From Desulfobacteraceae bacterium Eth-SRB2 (GTDB taxonomy: Bacteria > Desulfobacterota > Desulfobacteria > Desulfobacterales > UBA11574), in NCBI GenBank assembly GCA_004193595.1, contig RPGQ01000020.1, positions 1 through 33,308 on the forward strand: DNA of 33,308 nt, written 5' to 3'. Position 1 is the first letter of the stretch. Each line of letters starts with the position of its first letter. Positions 22,747 through 30,998 of the stretch are shown one piece after another. The position numbers and the translations under genes are program-made. A model generated the notes under the pieces. That model did no database searches. It was not told where the DNA came from and was given only the letters and a program-made list of their open reading frames with translations.

Positions 22747-23667
22747 TCAAGTTATGTTTTCCATTATTGTTTTTGCCCCCATTTCAATCAGGCGATCAGC
22801 AAGTTGCACGCCTATACTTTCGGATGAATCTTTTTGACCCGAGAGGGTTTCCCTAATCACGGTAGTCCCGTCCACGGTTGCAACCAGACCGCAAAGCGTG
22901 AACCTGTTTTTTTCGACTTTTCCGTGGGCGGCAATGGGAACCTGGCAGCCTCCTTCCAGACGGTTTAAAAAAGCCCGCTCACCCATGACCACGGTTCTAT
23001 CTTCATGATGCTCAAGCAAAGTAATTATGGATTCCACTTCAGGATCATTTTCCCTGATTTCAATGCATAGGGCGCCCTGACCTACTGCCGGCAGCATGAC
23101 CTTTTCATCCAGATATTCGGTTATTCTGTGTTCAAGACCCAGACGCTTTACGCCGGCGGCCGCCAGGATGATGGCATCAAGATTTTCAGCATCAAGCTTT
23201 TTAAGACGCGTGTCCAGATTTCCTCTTAAAGGGTGTATCACCAGATCAGGCCGGGCATGGAGAATCTGAGCGGACCGTCGGAGGCTGCTGGTACCGATCC
23301 GGGCGTTGGGTCCAAGCTGGGAAAGGAGCAACCCTTTTCTTGAAATTAGAACATCTTGCGGGGTTTCGCGCTGAGGAATTGCTCCGATGCACAGACCTTT
23401 GGGTATTTCAGACGGCATATCCTTCATACTGTGTACCGCAAGGTCTATATGGCCGTTCAACAGCGCCTCTTCTATCTCCTTTACAAAAAGCCCTTTGCCG
23501 CCAACCTTGGCAAGGGCGACATCAAGAATCTTGTCACCTTTAGTCTTTATGGGTACAAGTTCAACAGAAAGCCGGGGATGCCCGTCCATTAAGGCTGATT
23601 TAACCCAGTTCGCCTGCCAGAGAGCAAGTTTGCTGCCCCGGGTTCCGATTTTAATTATTTTTTCCAT
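22747..23667 (-). CDS. hemC: Porphobilinogen deaminase (hydroxymethylbilane synthase) HemC
   Basis: The 306-residue protein polymerises four porphobilinogens to hydroxymethylbilane, before the HemD step. IGTRGSKLALWQA opens it, VHSMKDMPSEIP and GTSSLRRSAQ carry catalytic residues, and GGCQVPIAAHG near residue 235 holds the Cys that anchors the dipyrromethane cofactor. Length and order fit the family closely. Its ATG overlaps the stop of the zinc-ribbon gene in TAATG, so the two are coupled. The next gene downstream is the cobA-hemD fusion. Confidence 0.96.
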   Translation of the reverse strand: MEKIIKIGTRGSKLALWQANWVKSALMDGHPRLSVELVPIKTKGDKILDVALAKVGGKGLFVKEIEEALLNGHIDLAVHSMKDMPSEIPKGLCIGAIPQRETPQDVLISRKGLLLSQLGPNARIGTSSLRRSAQILHARPDLVIHPLRGNLDTRLKKLDAENLDAIILAAAGVKRLGLEHRITEYLDEKVMLPAVGQGALCIEIRENDPEVESIITLLEHHEDRTVVMGERAFLNRLEGGCQVPIAAHGKVEKNRFTLCGLVATVDGTTVIRETLSGQKDSSESIGVQLADRLIEMGAKTIMENIT

Positions 23668-23897
23668 TATTGACTACAGGTCGTACAACTGGTGGCGGTA
23701 CACCCACTGCATGGCGAGTTGGAGGCAGCAGCCTTGACTGTTTGGCCATGGCTTCCCTTACTGAAAAAGCTGCATGAGGAAATGAGTTTTTTAACTTTTT
23801 TGCTGTTGCATGAAGGGCACTCCGGTTTTTCATTTCCTAAAATCAGGCATTCAAAATTTTTTTCGCACACATCACAGCGATATTCATAAATAGGCAT
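23667..23897 (-). CDS. FmdB-family zinc-ribbon regulatory protein
   Basis: The 76-residue protein starts MPIYEYRCDVCEKNFE, the signature of the FmdB family. A zinc ribbon is formed by Cys8, Cys11, Cys27 and Cys30. After a Ser/Lys-rich stretch the C-terminus is also Cys-rich (CSGCTATSCTTCSQ), which may bind metal. FmdB proteins are often called transcriptional regulators, though the evidence is thin. It overlaps the hemC start by one base, so it may tune tetrapyrrole synthesis, but that is inference from position. A CACTCC ribosome-site complement lies just before the ATG. Confidence 0.85.
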   Translation of the reverse strand: MPIYEYRCDVCEKNFECLILGNEKPECPSCNSKKVKKLISSCSFFSKGSHGQTVKAAASNSPCSGCTATSCTTCSQ

Positions 23898-23933
23898 TAT
23901 TCATCACTCCTTGTTCGGATTAAGATTTTTTGA

Positions 23934-24018
23934 AACTTCTCAGTAAATTATGGAGACTACTGGTTATGGATTCGGCTCAATATAATCATTTCATACACCA
24001 GAACTTATTGAGAAGTTA
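23934..24018. repeat. Inverted repeat upstream of the zinc-ribbon gene
   Basis: AACTTCTCAGTAA (23934-23946) and TTATTGAGAAGTT (24006-24018) pair at 12 of 13 positions, spaced by 59 bases, without coding content. The ends are those of a small MITE-like element or a leader fold. Next to it, 24100-24130 has GAACCTCT repeated in tandem. The gap 23898-24150 holds no gene. Confidence 0.45.
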
Positions 24019-24150
24019 CGATTTTTTTCCCTTACCGCCTGAAAACGTTACCCTTCAATCTAATCATCAAAACTATTTAATCAACCCGGCATTCAATTTC
24101 TGAACCTTGAACCTCTGAACCTCTGAACCCGTGAACGGGTACTTGTTTTT

Positions 24151-25098
24151 TCAACCTATTTCTTCTATAACCCCGGCAGCAATCAGCGGAAGCATAATTT
24201 CATGGTGGCCCGTTAAGTTAAACCCCTGCCCGCCCCTGGCAGTGGACCGGTTAACAACATTTGTAACCGGACGGTAATGTTTGATGAAATCCATGTTAAC
24301 CGTAGTGAAACTATCAAGATTATGACCCAGATTTCGGACAAGTGTAACCGCCTTTAAAAATACTTCCGGCAATATGACCGCAGATCCTACATTCAGGTAG
24401 ACCCCCTCTTCAAGTGTGGCAATTACCGATGCAAACGTTCGAAAATCTCTGTGGGTTGCAGCCCCTGCTGCATTTGGATCAAACCCGGGATGCATATGGA
24501 TAATGTCCGTTCCGAAGGCAACATGTACCGTAACCGGAATACCCAGACGCGCGCCGGCAACCAGAATGCTTTGGTCCAAAAAGGGAAGGTCTTCTTCAAT
24601 CATCGCCAGGCCGATGCTCTCACCCAGTCCGGAAGAATTTTGTCCGGCTTTACGAATGGCATCACTTAAAAAGGAATTTGTCTCATGGGCCATCCCAAAG
24701 CTGCCGTTTCCGATGGATGCTGCGACATCTTCCGATGTCTGGCCGGCCATAGCAAGTTCCGAATCGTGAATAATACCGGCCCCGTTCATGGCAACGGCCG
24801 TGATAATCCTTCTTTCCATAAGGTCTATAACTACAGGATTTAACCCAACCTTAATAACATGTGCCCCCATGCCCAGGACTATGGTTTTTTTGTTTTTAAA
24901 GGCTGCTACAATTGAAGATATCACGGCCTTGATATGTGCCCCGGCAAGTACGTTCGGAAGACTGTCGAGAAATTCCTTAAAATAAGATCCCTTTTGCCAG
25001 GTTTTGGCAAAATCCGATGAAAATACCCTGCTTTTTCGTTCCGAGAGCGGGTATGTTTTCACCCGGCTCAAATCAATTGGCTTAAATGTTTTTGTCAT
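24151..25098 (-). CDS. Conserved-looking protein of unknown function after gmhA
   Basis: I cannot assign this 315-residue protein with confidence. It has TIVLGMGAHVIKVGLNPVVI (about 71-90), a Rossmann-like strand-loop-helix, then AMNGAGIIHDSELAMAGQTSE, GNGSFGMAHETN, and VHVAFGTDIIHMHPGFD with clustered His residues. GVYLNVGSAVILPEVFLKA and RGGQGFNLTGHHEIMLP follow. The general layout recalls deoxyhypusine-synthase-like proteins, but key residues of that family were not confirmed. It starts two bases after the gmhA stop and is certainly in the same transcript, so a role in heptose or nucleotide-sugar handling is possible. There is no signal peptide or membrane segment. Confidence 0.75.
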   Translation of the reverse strand: MTKTFKPIDLSRVKTYPLSERKSRVFSSDFAKTWQKGSYFKEFLDSLPNVLAGAHIKAVISSIVAAFKNKKTIVLGMGAHVIKVGLNPVVIDLMERRIITAVAMNGAGIIHDSELAMAGQTSEDVAASIGNGSFGMAHETNSFLSDAIRKAGQNSSGLGESIGLAMIEEDLPFLDQSILVAGARLGIPVTVHVAFGTDIIHMHPGFDPNAAGAATHRDFRTFASVIATLEEGVYLNVGSAVILPEVFLKAVTLVRNLGHNLDSFTTVNMDFIKHYRPVTNVVNRSTARGGQGFNLTGHHEIMLPLIAAGVIEEIG

Positions 25099-25100
25099 AA

Positions 25101-25685
25101 TTAGAAATTACTGACCTTTTCCGGAAAAAGTATCCGTTCCACAAGATCACATAAAATGTGTCCCAAAGTAATATGAGCTTCCTGAATCCGAGCCGTTATC
25201 TCCGATTCTACGGCAAATGCCAGATCCACACATTGGGCGAGCTCTCCGCCGCTACCGGTCAGCCCAATGGTAAACATTTCCATTTTACGGGCAGCATGAA
25301 TGGCTTGGATGACATTTTTAGAGCTGCCGCTGGTACTGAGACCTATGGCGATATCGTCCTTTTTGCCCAGCGCGTTTATCTGTTTGGAAAATATTTCATC
25401 AAAACTATAGTCATTTCCAATGCTTGTGATTATAGATGTATCGGTCGTCAATGCAAGAGCCGCAAGGGGCGGCCGTTCGATTTGAAACCGGTTTACGAAT
25501 TCGGCTGCAATATGCTGGGCATCTGCAGCACTCCCTCCGTTACCAAAAATCAGGATCTTGTGACCGGAGGTTATGCAGGTAACCAGCATATCGGCCCCCT
25601 TTAGAATTAGAGGGATGTTGTTTTTTATGAACCGGTCTTTGACCCTTATACTATCTTTGAGTGTACCCAGGATAATGTCTTTCAT
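25101..25685 (-). CDS. gmhA: Phosphoheptose isomerase GmhA
   Basis: This 194-residue SIS-domain protein turns sedoheptulose 7-phosphate into D-glycero-D-manno-heptose 7-phosphate, the first step to the heptose of lipopolysaccharide core. FGNGGSAADAQHIAAEF (47-63) and LSTSGSSKN (116-124) bind the sugar phosphate, and EAHITLGHILCDLVE is the usual C-terminal metal/active-site helix. Length is standard. It precedes the unassigned gene at 24151-25098 by two bases and lies 70 bases downstream of the TPR gene. Other heptose genes (hldE, gmhB) are not in the window. It is consistent with a Gram-negative outer membrane. Confidence 0.93.
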   Translation of the reverse strand: MKDIILGTLKDSIRVKDRFIKNNIPLILKGADMLVTCITSGHKILIFGNGGSAADAQHIAAEFVNRFQIERPPLAALALTTDTSIITSIGNDYSFDEIFSKQINALGKKDDIAIGLSTSGSSKNVIQAIHAARKMEMFTIGLTGSGGELAQCVDLAFAVESEITARIQEAHITLGHILCDLVERILFPEKVSNF

Positions 25686-25757
25686 GGTTTATCCTACTGT
25701 TTCTATTCTGAATATGCAAGATACCCGGATCCTTTATTCTGAACCGTGAGCCCGGTA

Positions 25758-27098
25758 TCAGGCATTTTGCATTAATTTTTGGACCCTTTCTATCAATTCC
25801 TTGGCATCGTATCCCAGATCGTCTGCTTTTCGGAACTGTTCCAGTGCATCTTCAAGCTGATTTTTTTTAAGGTAAAGGTTGCCGAGTCTGTATCTGAACA
25901 GCCCGTTCTCAGGTGCAATATCAATACTCTGTTGACAGAATATTGCGGTAATCTCAGGGTTTTCACCTTTAAGATCAAATAGAGATCCAAGGGCAGATAG
26001 AGATTCCGCGTCGTTCGGGTTCTGCCGGATGGCCTTTTTATACGCAGAAATCGCCTCATCTGTCAGGTTCATGGCAACACAGCACTCACCCAGGCAACGC
26101 AACGCAATTCCCGAGTCCGGATTAAGCTTGATCGCTTTTTCAAGGTTTTTTTTCCCCTGTTCCGGCTTTCCTATTTCCAGGTAAAGTCTTCCGATTTGAA
26201 ACGCAACCTCAAAAATATCTTCCTCTTTTCCGTCTGCATCAAGAAAGTATTCAAAGGCCTTATCCCGGTTATCCATTAACAGGTTTGCCAGGCCCGCATT
26301 ATACAAGGCCATGGTTTCTTCAGGATCGATCCGGATGGTTTCTTCAAATTCTTCCAGGGCTTTTACATAATCGCCCAAAATACCGTAGCATACCCCAAGA
26401 CTGTTATGGACATTTACATTTGATGGATCGAGCAAAAGTGCCGCCTTGAATTCCATGATGGCTTCGTGGATGTCTCCTTTTTGATACAGGGTATCTCCGC
26501 TGATGTTTAAGCTTACGGCATCAAATAAAACCATACTGTCAGGACCGAAAAATGCCGCGTGATCAAGGGCTTTACGGGCGTTATCAATCGTCTGGTTCTT
26601 TTGAAAGTTAAGCGTGGGAAAGGAGGCAATGCCGATGGAAACGGTTTCATTGTGACGTTCTGCCAGGCGGCTTTTTATTTTATCCGCAAATGCCAGGGGT
26701 GAAGTTTTGTTGTTCCCGGGGATGAAACATCCGAACATATCGTGATCAAGCTGTCCCCACATTCCATTTTCGTTTTTGCATGTTTCGTCTATGGTTTTGA
26801 CCATATCCACAAGAAATTTACTGTGGTCATTACTTGATCCGGATTCGCCTTTAGGATCTGAATCGTCAATTCTAATCACCATGGCCTCAAACTGGGTTGA
26901 AGAATCGAGTCCGGCCATGGCATGATGAATAAAATCTTCCGCGAAAAGAATGTTCGGAAACGTTTTTGATACGGTGCTCAATTCAACCCGAGAGGTTTCC
27001 ACAACCGAATCATCCTTTGGCGTAGGATCTGATTTACAGAAAAGAAACTGCCGGCTGGAGCTGCGGTGGTGAAATAATTCCGGCTTTTTATGTGTCAT
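25758..27098 (-). CDS. Degenerate GGDEF domain plus TPR protein
   Basis: The 446-residue protein has an N-terminal region (about 45-195) resembling a diguanylate cyclase: FAEDFIHHAM, WGQLDHDMFGCFIPG where the GGDEF motif should be, and VSIGIASFPT. The GGDEF loop reads LDHDM, so c-di-GMP synthesis is unlikely; it may act in binding. From about residue 205 there are five to seven TPR units with the repeating A-x-x-x-F/Y and D-P-x pattern (for example YQKGDIHEAIMEFKAALLLDP), a protein-binding scaffold. It starts two bases after selA ends, with AGAAAGG as ribosome site inside selA, so the two are coupled. No link to selenium metabolism is known to me. Confidence 0.8.
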   Translation of the reverse strand: MTHKKPELFHHRSSSRQFLFCKSDPTPKDDSVVETSRVELSTVSKTFPNILFAEDFIHHAMAGLDSSTQFEAMVIRIDDSDPKGESGSSNDHSKFLVDMVKTIDETCKNENGMWGQLDHDMFGCFIPGNNKTSPLAFADKIKSRLAERHNETVSIGIASFPTLNFQKNQTIDNARKALDHAAFFGPDSMVLFDAVSLNISGDTLYQKGDIHEAIMEFKAALLLDPSNVNVHNSLGVCYGILGDYVKALEEFEETIRIDPEETMALYNAGLANLLMDNRDKAFEYFLDADGKEEDIFEVAFQIGRLYLEIGKPEQGKKNLEKAIKLNPDSGIALRCLGECCVAMNLTDEAISAYKKAIRQNPNDAESLSALGSLFDLKGENPEITAIFCQQSIDIAPENGLFRYRLGNLYLKKNQLEDALEQFRKADDLGYDAKELIERVQKLMQNA

Positions 27099-27100
27099 GA

Positions 27101-28522
27101 TCAGACCTTTCTCAGCATGTTGTCGAATGCTTTTTTAATAATCGGAAGTTCATCATCCTGTATGGTTCTCAAATCCATAATAAAGAAATCTTCTTCTATT
27201 CTCCCGATTATGGGAATTTCGTTGCTGCGCATATTTTTTTCCACGGCATTGACAGAAATTCCTTGAACCGTGACTCCCACACCTTTACTGGGAATTTTTA
27301 GGAGCGGAAACGCGCCGCCGCCCGGCCTGGAAAAAAGGTCGATAAGATTTACAGACATGCGGGAATCACCCGTATCTTCAAGTAGCTTCGCAAGTTCTTT
27401 TGCTCTTGTTTCCGTATGAGCGAAAGGAAGGGTTATCATGCGTAACGTAGGAATGGAATCTATTTCACTGTCTATATTTCTGTAATGTCGCAGAGTACTT
27501 TCAAGTGCAGCCAATGTCAGCTTGTCTATGCGAAGCGCCCGGGTAATGGGATTTTTCTTGATTCTGTCAATCCAATCATTTTTCCCGACGATAATACCGG
27601 CCTGGGGGCCTCCCAGGAGCTTATCTCCACTGAAAGTGACAATATCCACTCCGGCCGCCACTGATTCCTGGACCGTGGGCTCCTTTAACAGGCCGTATTT
27701 TGAAAAATCGACAAAAGTGCCGCTGCCCAGATCTTCCATCACCGGAATCTGATATGTTGCACCCAGGCCGACCAGTTCTTCCAGCGAGACCTCAGTCGTA
27801 AAACCCACGATACTGAAATTGCTTTTATGGACCTTTAACAACAGACCCGTATCATGCTCGATGGCCTTTTCGTAGTCGTGAAAGTGTGTACGGTTTGTTG
27901 TCCCCACCTCCTTTAAAATAGCACCGCTTTTTGCCATCACATCGGGGATTCTGAATGACCCGCCGATTTCCACAAGTTCTCCCCGTGAGACAATAACCTT
28001 TTTGTCCTTGGATAGGGTTTCTAAACAGAGGAACACGGCTCCTGCATTATTATTAACCACCATGGCCGCTTGGGCACCGCTTATTTCACATAAGATATCT
28101 TCAACAATGCTGTATCTGGACCCACGCATACCTTTTGACAGATCGAATTCCAAATTGGAATATCTGCTTGCAATAGTCAAAAGATTTTCCACAGCATCTT
28201 TGGCAAGCAATGACCGGCCAAGGTTGGTATGGACAACAACACCGGTGGCATTGACAATACGTTTTAGATTGGACGTCATGGCTTTTTTAACACTATTTTT
28301 AATCTCTTCAAGGATAACGGAATCTAACAGTTTTGTTTCCGTTATACCCTGTGGGTCATCTATAATAATGGTCCGGAGTCTCTCAACCTCAGAGCGAATC
28401 GTGCGTACCAAAACAGATTTCGGAATGTCATTAAAAAAAGAATCTGTCTTTGAAAGTTCAAGGACATAATCGACTCCGGGAAGCATTCGCAAAAGGGTCT
28501 GCTGTTTTTCGGTTACATCCAT
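27101..28522 (-). CDS. selA: L-seryl-tRNA(Sec) selenium transferase SelA
   Basis: SelA converts serine on tRNA-Sec to selenocysteine using selenophosphate and PLP. Markers are LPGVDYVL near the start, RIVNATGVVVHTNLGRS (about 89-105), SNLEFDL, VNNNAGAVFL and FSGDKLLGGPQAGIIVG with the PLP lysine near residue 300. ATG at 28522 is chosen (473 residues); TTG at 28534 would add four. The genome is therefore expected to use selenocysteine in formate dehydrogenases or similar enzymes. selB, selD and tRNA-Sec are not in the window, and no in-frame TGA was recognised in the genes seen. The next gene follows after two bases. Confidence 0.96.
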   Translation of the reverse strand: MDVTEKQQTLLRMLPGVDYVLELSKTDSFFNDIPKSVLVRTIRSEVERLRTIIIDDPQGITETKLLDSVILEEIKNSVKKAMTSNLKRIVNATGVVVHTNLGRSLLAKDAVENLLTIASRYSNLEFDLSKGMRGSRYSIVEDILCEISGAQAAMVVNNNAGAVFLCLETLSKDKKVIVSRGELVEIGGSFRIPDVMAKSGAILKEVGTTNRTHFHDYEKAIEHDTGLLLKVHKSNFSIVGFTTEVSLEELVGLGATYQIPVMEDLGSGTFVDFSKYGLLKEPTVQESVAAGVDIVTFSGDKLLGGPQAGIIVGKNDWIDRIKKNPITRALRIDKLTLAALESTLRHYRNIDSEIDSIPTLRMITLPFAHTETRAKELAKLLEDTGDSRMSVNLIDLFSRPGGGAFPLLKIPSKGVGVTVQGISVNAVEKNMRSNEIPIIGRIEEDFFIMDLRTIQDDELPIIKKAFDNMLRKV

Positions 28523-28717
28523 TTCTGTTTCCAATGCGTTCTTAATCTAAGTGTTCAATAAACAAGTCATTTCGGTTTTTAACGTAAACTTCATAACATT
28601 TTAAAGTTATTTATTTCAATAGATTTATTTAACAGGTAAAATACAGGTTGAAAAAATACTTTATGCATTCAGAATTATAAGCTATTAAGAATTTCAAAGA
28701 TAAAACCCTAAATGATC

Positions 28718-28817
28718 GAAAGTCGAGGATGCCCCATATTCGAGGCATCAAGGGCGAAGCCGTAGTCGTCTACTGCGAGCCCTTGATAACGAAGAAGATG
28801 GGGTATCATCGGCTTTC
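28718..28817. repeat. 100-bp palindromic repeat element
   Basis: The outer arms GAAAGTCGAGGATGCCCCAT (28718-28737) and ATGGGGTATCATCGGCTTTC (28798-28817) pair at 16 of 20 positions. Inner arms ATCAAGGGC and GCCCTTGAT are perfect. It folds as a long hairpin without coding potential, and looks like a dispersed REP or MITE element. It lies in the gap between the divergent selA and lipid kinase genes. Confidence 0.6.
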
Positions 28818-28824
28818 CTGAAAG

Positions 28825-28949
28825 GTAAACAAAATGGGATTTTCTTATAAATTTATATCTAATTTATAGAAGAGTTATGAAAATGCATCTGAGTTCAATA
28901 AAATGCATAATAAATCAAGCACATAAAATATTTTTCCCATTTTGTTTAC
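28825..28949. repeat. Perfect 15-bp inverted repeat upstream of the lipid kinase
   Basis: GTAAACAAAATGGGA (28825-28839) is the exact reverse complement of TCCCATTTTGTTTAC (28935-28949), 95 AT-rich bases apart. The right arm lies 50 bases before the kinase start. It could be the ends of a small element or paired operator sites. Together with the palindrome at 28718-28817 it fills the 28523-28999 gap. Confidence 0.5.
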
Positions 28950-28999
28950 GATCAATTAGGGTAATATTCTCCGATGATACATGAAAGGCTGGTGTAACT

Positions 29000-29923
29000 T
29001 TGTCAAAAATCGCCTTCATCGTCAATCCGCATGCCGGAAACGGTGTAACCGGATCAAATTGGCCTTTTATTGAAGCGCTTGCCAGAGATCGCCTGGGCCA
29101 TTTTGAGACGTATATGACGCAAAAATCCGGGGATGCCTTGATGTTCGCAAAAGCTGCCGTTGCCAAAGGGACCGGTCTTGTGGTCTGTATGGGGGGAGAC
29201 GGTACGCTGAACGAGGTGATCAACGGCATCATGATGCATGAGGAATCCATAAGGTCAGATGTGACCCTCGGTTTTGTCCCTAACGGCACCGGCTGTGATT
29301 TCGTCAGAACCGTTCCCATACCACCAAACGTGGAACATGCCTTGAATTTGATTGCAGACGGCCCTGTTCGCAGCATAGACTTGGGGAAACTTTTTTTTCG
29401 AAATCACCAAGGTTGTGAATGTCTCCGCTATTTCCATAATATTACAAGTTTCGGTCTGGGGGGTGAAGTGGCCCGGAGGGTCAACAAGACTTCAAAAGCG
29501 TTGGGTCCGTTTATTTCTTTTCTGTGGGCAACCCTTATCTCCATTTTTCTATACGGCAAAAAGCGGATATGGATTAGAATCGATAATGATTTTGAACAGG
29601 AATTTAATATCTGGAACGTGGCCGTTGCAAATGGCCGCTACCATGGCGGCGGTATGCGGGTAGCCCCGGATGCATCGGTTTATGACGGCCTCTTGAATAT
29701 AACGGTCATCGGAGATCTGACCTTTCCTGAAATCTTTTTAAATCTCCCCAAGCTTTACAATGGCAGGATATATGATATTGACAAAGTCGATATATTTACC
29801 GGGAAAAAAATAGAAGCATCCTCGGATCAACAGGTTCTTCTTGATGTTGATGGAGAGCAGCCCGGAATGATGCCGATTGTCATTCATGTGGTTCCCGGTG
29901 CCTTGAAAATTATTACAACCTAA
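29000..29923 (+). CDS. Diacylglycerol/lipid kinase family protein
   Basis: The 307-residue protein has FIVNPHAGNG (7-16), CMGGDGTLNEVINGI (63-77) and FVPNGTGCDF (92-101), the nucleotide-binding motifs of the diacylglycerol-kinase catalytic domain, and VANGRYHGGGMRVAPDASVYDGLLNI in its second domain. Bacterial members phosphorylate diacylglycerol or related lipids to recycle them into phospholipid. The start TTG at 29000 gives the canonical opening MSKIAFIVNP; an AAAGG lies about 12 bases upstream. There is no membrane segment. The substrate may be another lipid alcohol. pyrF follows on the same strand after 200 bases of repeat and promoter. Confidence 0.88.
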   Translation: MSKIAFIVNPHAGNGVTGSNWPFIEALARDRLGHFETYMTQKSGDALMFAKAAVAKGTGLVVCMGGDGTLNEVINGIMMHEESIRSDVTLGFVPNGTGCDFVRTVPIPPNVEHALNLIADGPVRSIDLGKLFFRNHQGCECLRYFHNITSFGLGGEVARRVNKTSKALGPFISFLWATLISIFLYGKKRIWIRIDNDFEQEFNIWNVAVANGRYHGGGMRVAPDASVYDGLLNITVIGDLTFPEIFLNLPKLYNGRIYDIDKVDIFTGKKIEASSDQQVLLDVDGEQPGMMPIVIHVVPGALKIITT

Positions 29924-29936
29924 CCGGGATAAACCG

Positions 29937-30062
29937 GAAAAGTGAAAAGTGAAAAGTGAAAAGTGAGCTAAAGTCAAGGAGTCGCTAAACTCCGGCTGTT
30001 TATATTAAATTGTCATAATTCCACAATTTTAGTCACTTTAGTTCACTTTAGTCACTTCACAC
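29937..30062. repeat. AAAAGTG tandem and TTTAGTCAC inverted repeat
   Basis: GAAAAGTG occurs four times in tandem (29937-29967) followed by GCTAAAGTCA. Downstream, TTTAGTCACTTTAGTTCAC and similar units (30028-30062) are complementary. The block can fold over about 60 bases of spacer. It sits between the kinase and pyrF. A GGAG-CTCC hairpin lies at about 29978-29994. Confidence 0.45.
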
Positions 30063-30071
30063 TTCGTTGGC

Positions 30072-30080
30072 TGGTATAAT
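30072..30080 (+). promoter_or_regulatory. Extended -10 promoter of pyrF
   Basis: TGGTATAAT (30072-30080) is a perfect TATAAT with a TG extension one base ahead, 37-43 bases before the pyrF start. No good -35 exists, as is normal for extended -10 promoters. Confidence 0.5.
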
Positions 30081-30122
30081 TCAAAAACACTTCAAAATTA
30101 TTTATGCAGGATTTAGGTGCAA

Positions 30123-30857
30123 ATGTATAAACCAGAAATGAAAAAAGCAAAAGATTATATCATTTTTCCGCTGGACGTTTCTTCCGTAAATACTGCCAAA
30201 CAATACGTTGAAACCCTTTCGGAATCCGTGGGCATGTTCAAAATAGGTCTGGAACTTTTTATTCGATCAGGACCTGATATCATTGATTTCATAAAAACCT
30301 CCGGAGCAACCGGGGTTTTTTTGGATTTGAAATTGCATGATATTCCGGCAACCGTCTCACGTGCCATGCAGAATATTGCCGACTTGGGCGTTGCATTTGC
30401 AACGGTTCACTGCGGAGAGACTTCCAGAATGCTCGAAGCTGCGGTTAAAGGCGGCAAAGACAAGGTTAGCGTACTGGGAGTTACGGTTTTAACCAGCGTC
30501 TTGAATCAAGACCTGGAATCTGCGGGGTTCAGGAAAATATTTTATGACGACCTGACAAGGCTTGTCATCAAACGGGCGGCCATGGCAAAACAGGCGGGCT
30601 GTAAAGGGATCGTCTGTTCTGCCCTTGAAGTAAAGATGATAAAGGAAACATTGGGTCAAGATTTTATTGCGGTAACGCCGGGCATACGTCCCGCTTGGGA
30701 TGCTCACGGTAAAAATGATCAGCGGCGGGTAACAACGCCGGCTCGTGCGGTTGAAAACGGATCCGATTATCTTGTAATCGGTCGGCCCATCAGGGATGCA
30801 AAGGATCCAAAGGATGCCGCTGTCCGCATTGCCGAAGAAATCGAAACTGTTCTTTAA
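30123..30857 (+). CDS. pyrF: Orotidine 5'-phosphate decarboxylase PyrF
   Basis: This enzyme makes UMP from OMP, the last step of pyrimidine synthesis. IIFPLDVSS opens the barrel, then VGMFKIGLELFIRSGP, FLDLKLHDIPATV with the catalytic D-x-K-x-x-D, VTPGIRPAWD (phosphate binding) and YLVIGRPIRDAKDP near the end. The 244-residue length is typical. ATG at 30123 is chosen; GTG at 30117 and ATG at 30138 are alternatives and homologues usually begin near the last. It appears monocistronic, with its own promoter, and is followed by a hairpin repeat. Confidence 0.95.
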   Translation: MYKPEMKKAKDYIIFPLDVSSVNTAKQYVETLSESVGMFKIGLELFIRSGPDIIDFIKTSGATGVFLDLKLHDIPATVSRAMQNIADLGVAFATVHCGETSRMLEAAVKGGKDKVSVLGVTVLTSVLNQDLESAGFRKIFYDDLTRLVIKRAAMAKQAGCKGIVCSALEVKMIKETLGQDFIAVTPGIRPAWDAHGKNDQRRVTTPARAVENGSDYLVIGRPIRDAKDPKDAAVRIAEEIETVL

Positions 30858-30907
30858 TTTCTTAATTTTGAATTTTGTGCTTTTTGTGGCAAAATTTTTT
30901 TCTTCTC

Positions 30908-30978
30908 GCCACAAACGCACCAAGACACTAAGAAAGATTAACAGAATTAAATCCTTGGTGTCTTTGTGACTTGGTGGC
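30908..30978. repeat. GCCAC-type inverted repeat, copy 2
   Basis: GCCACAAACGCACCAAGACA and following bases pair with the segment ending TTGTGACTTGGTGGC (30978), forming a stem of about 25 bp with a 20-base loop. It is the same family as 22655-22723. It lies between the convergent pyrF and alpha/beta hydrolase genes and may end both transcripts. Confidence 0.6.
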
Positions 30979-30998
30979 AAATATTTCTTGGTTTCGGA

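Noticed and set aside
28523..28999. Search for tRNA-Sec beside selA
   Set aside because: No sequence with the long tRNA-Sec acceptor stem or variable arm was seen; the gap is filled by palindromes.
29937..29967. Tandem AAAAGTG units considered as a CRISPR array
   Set aside because: Seven-to-eight-base units without spacers are a simple repeat; no cas gene is present.
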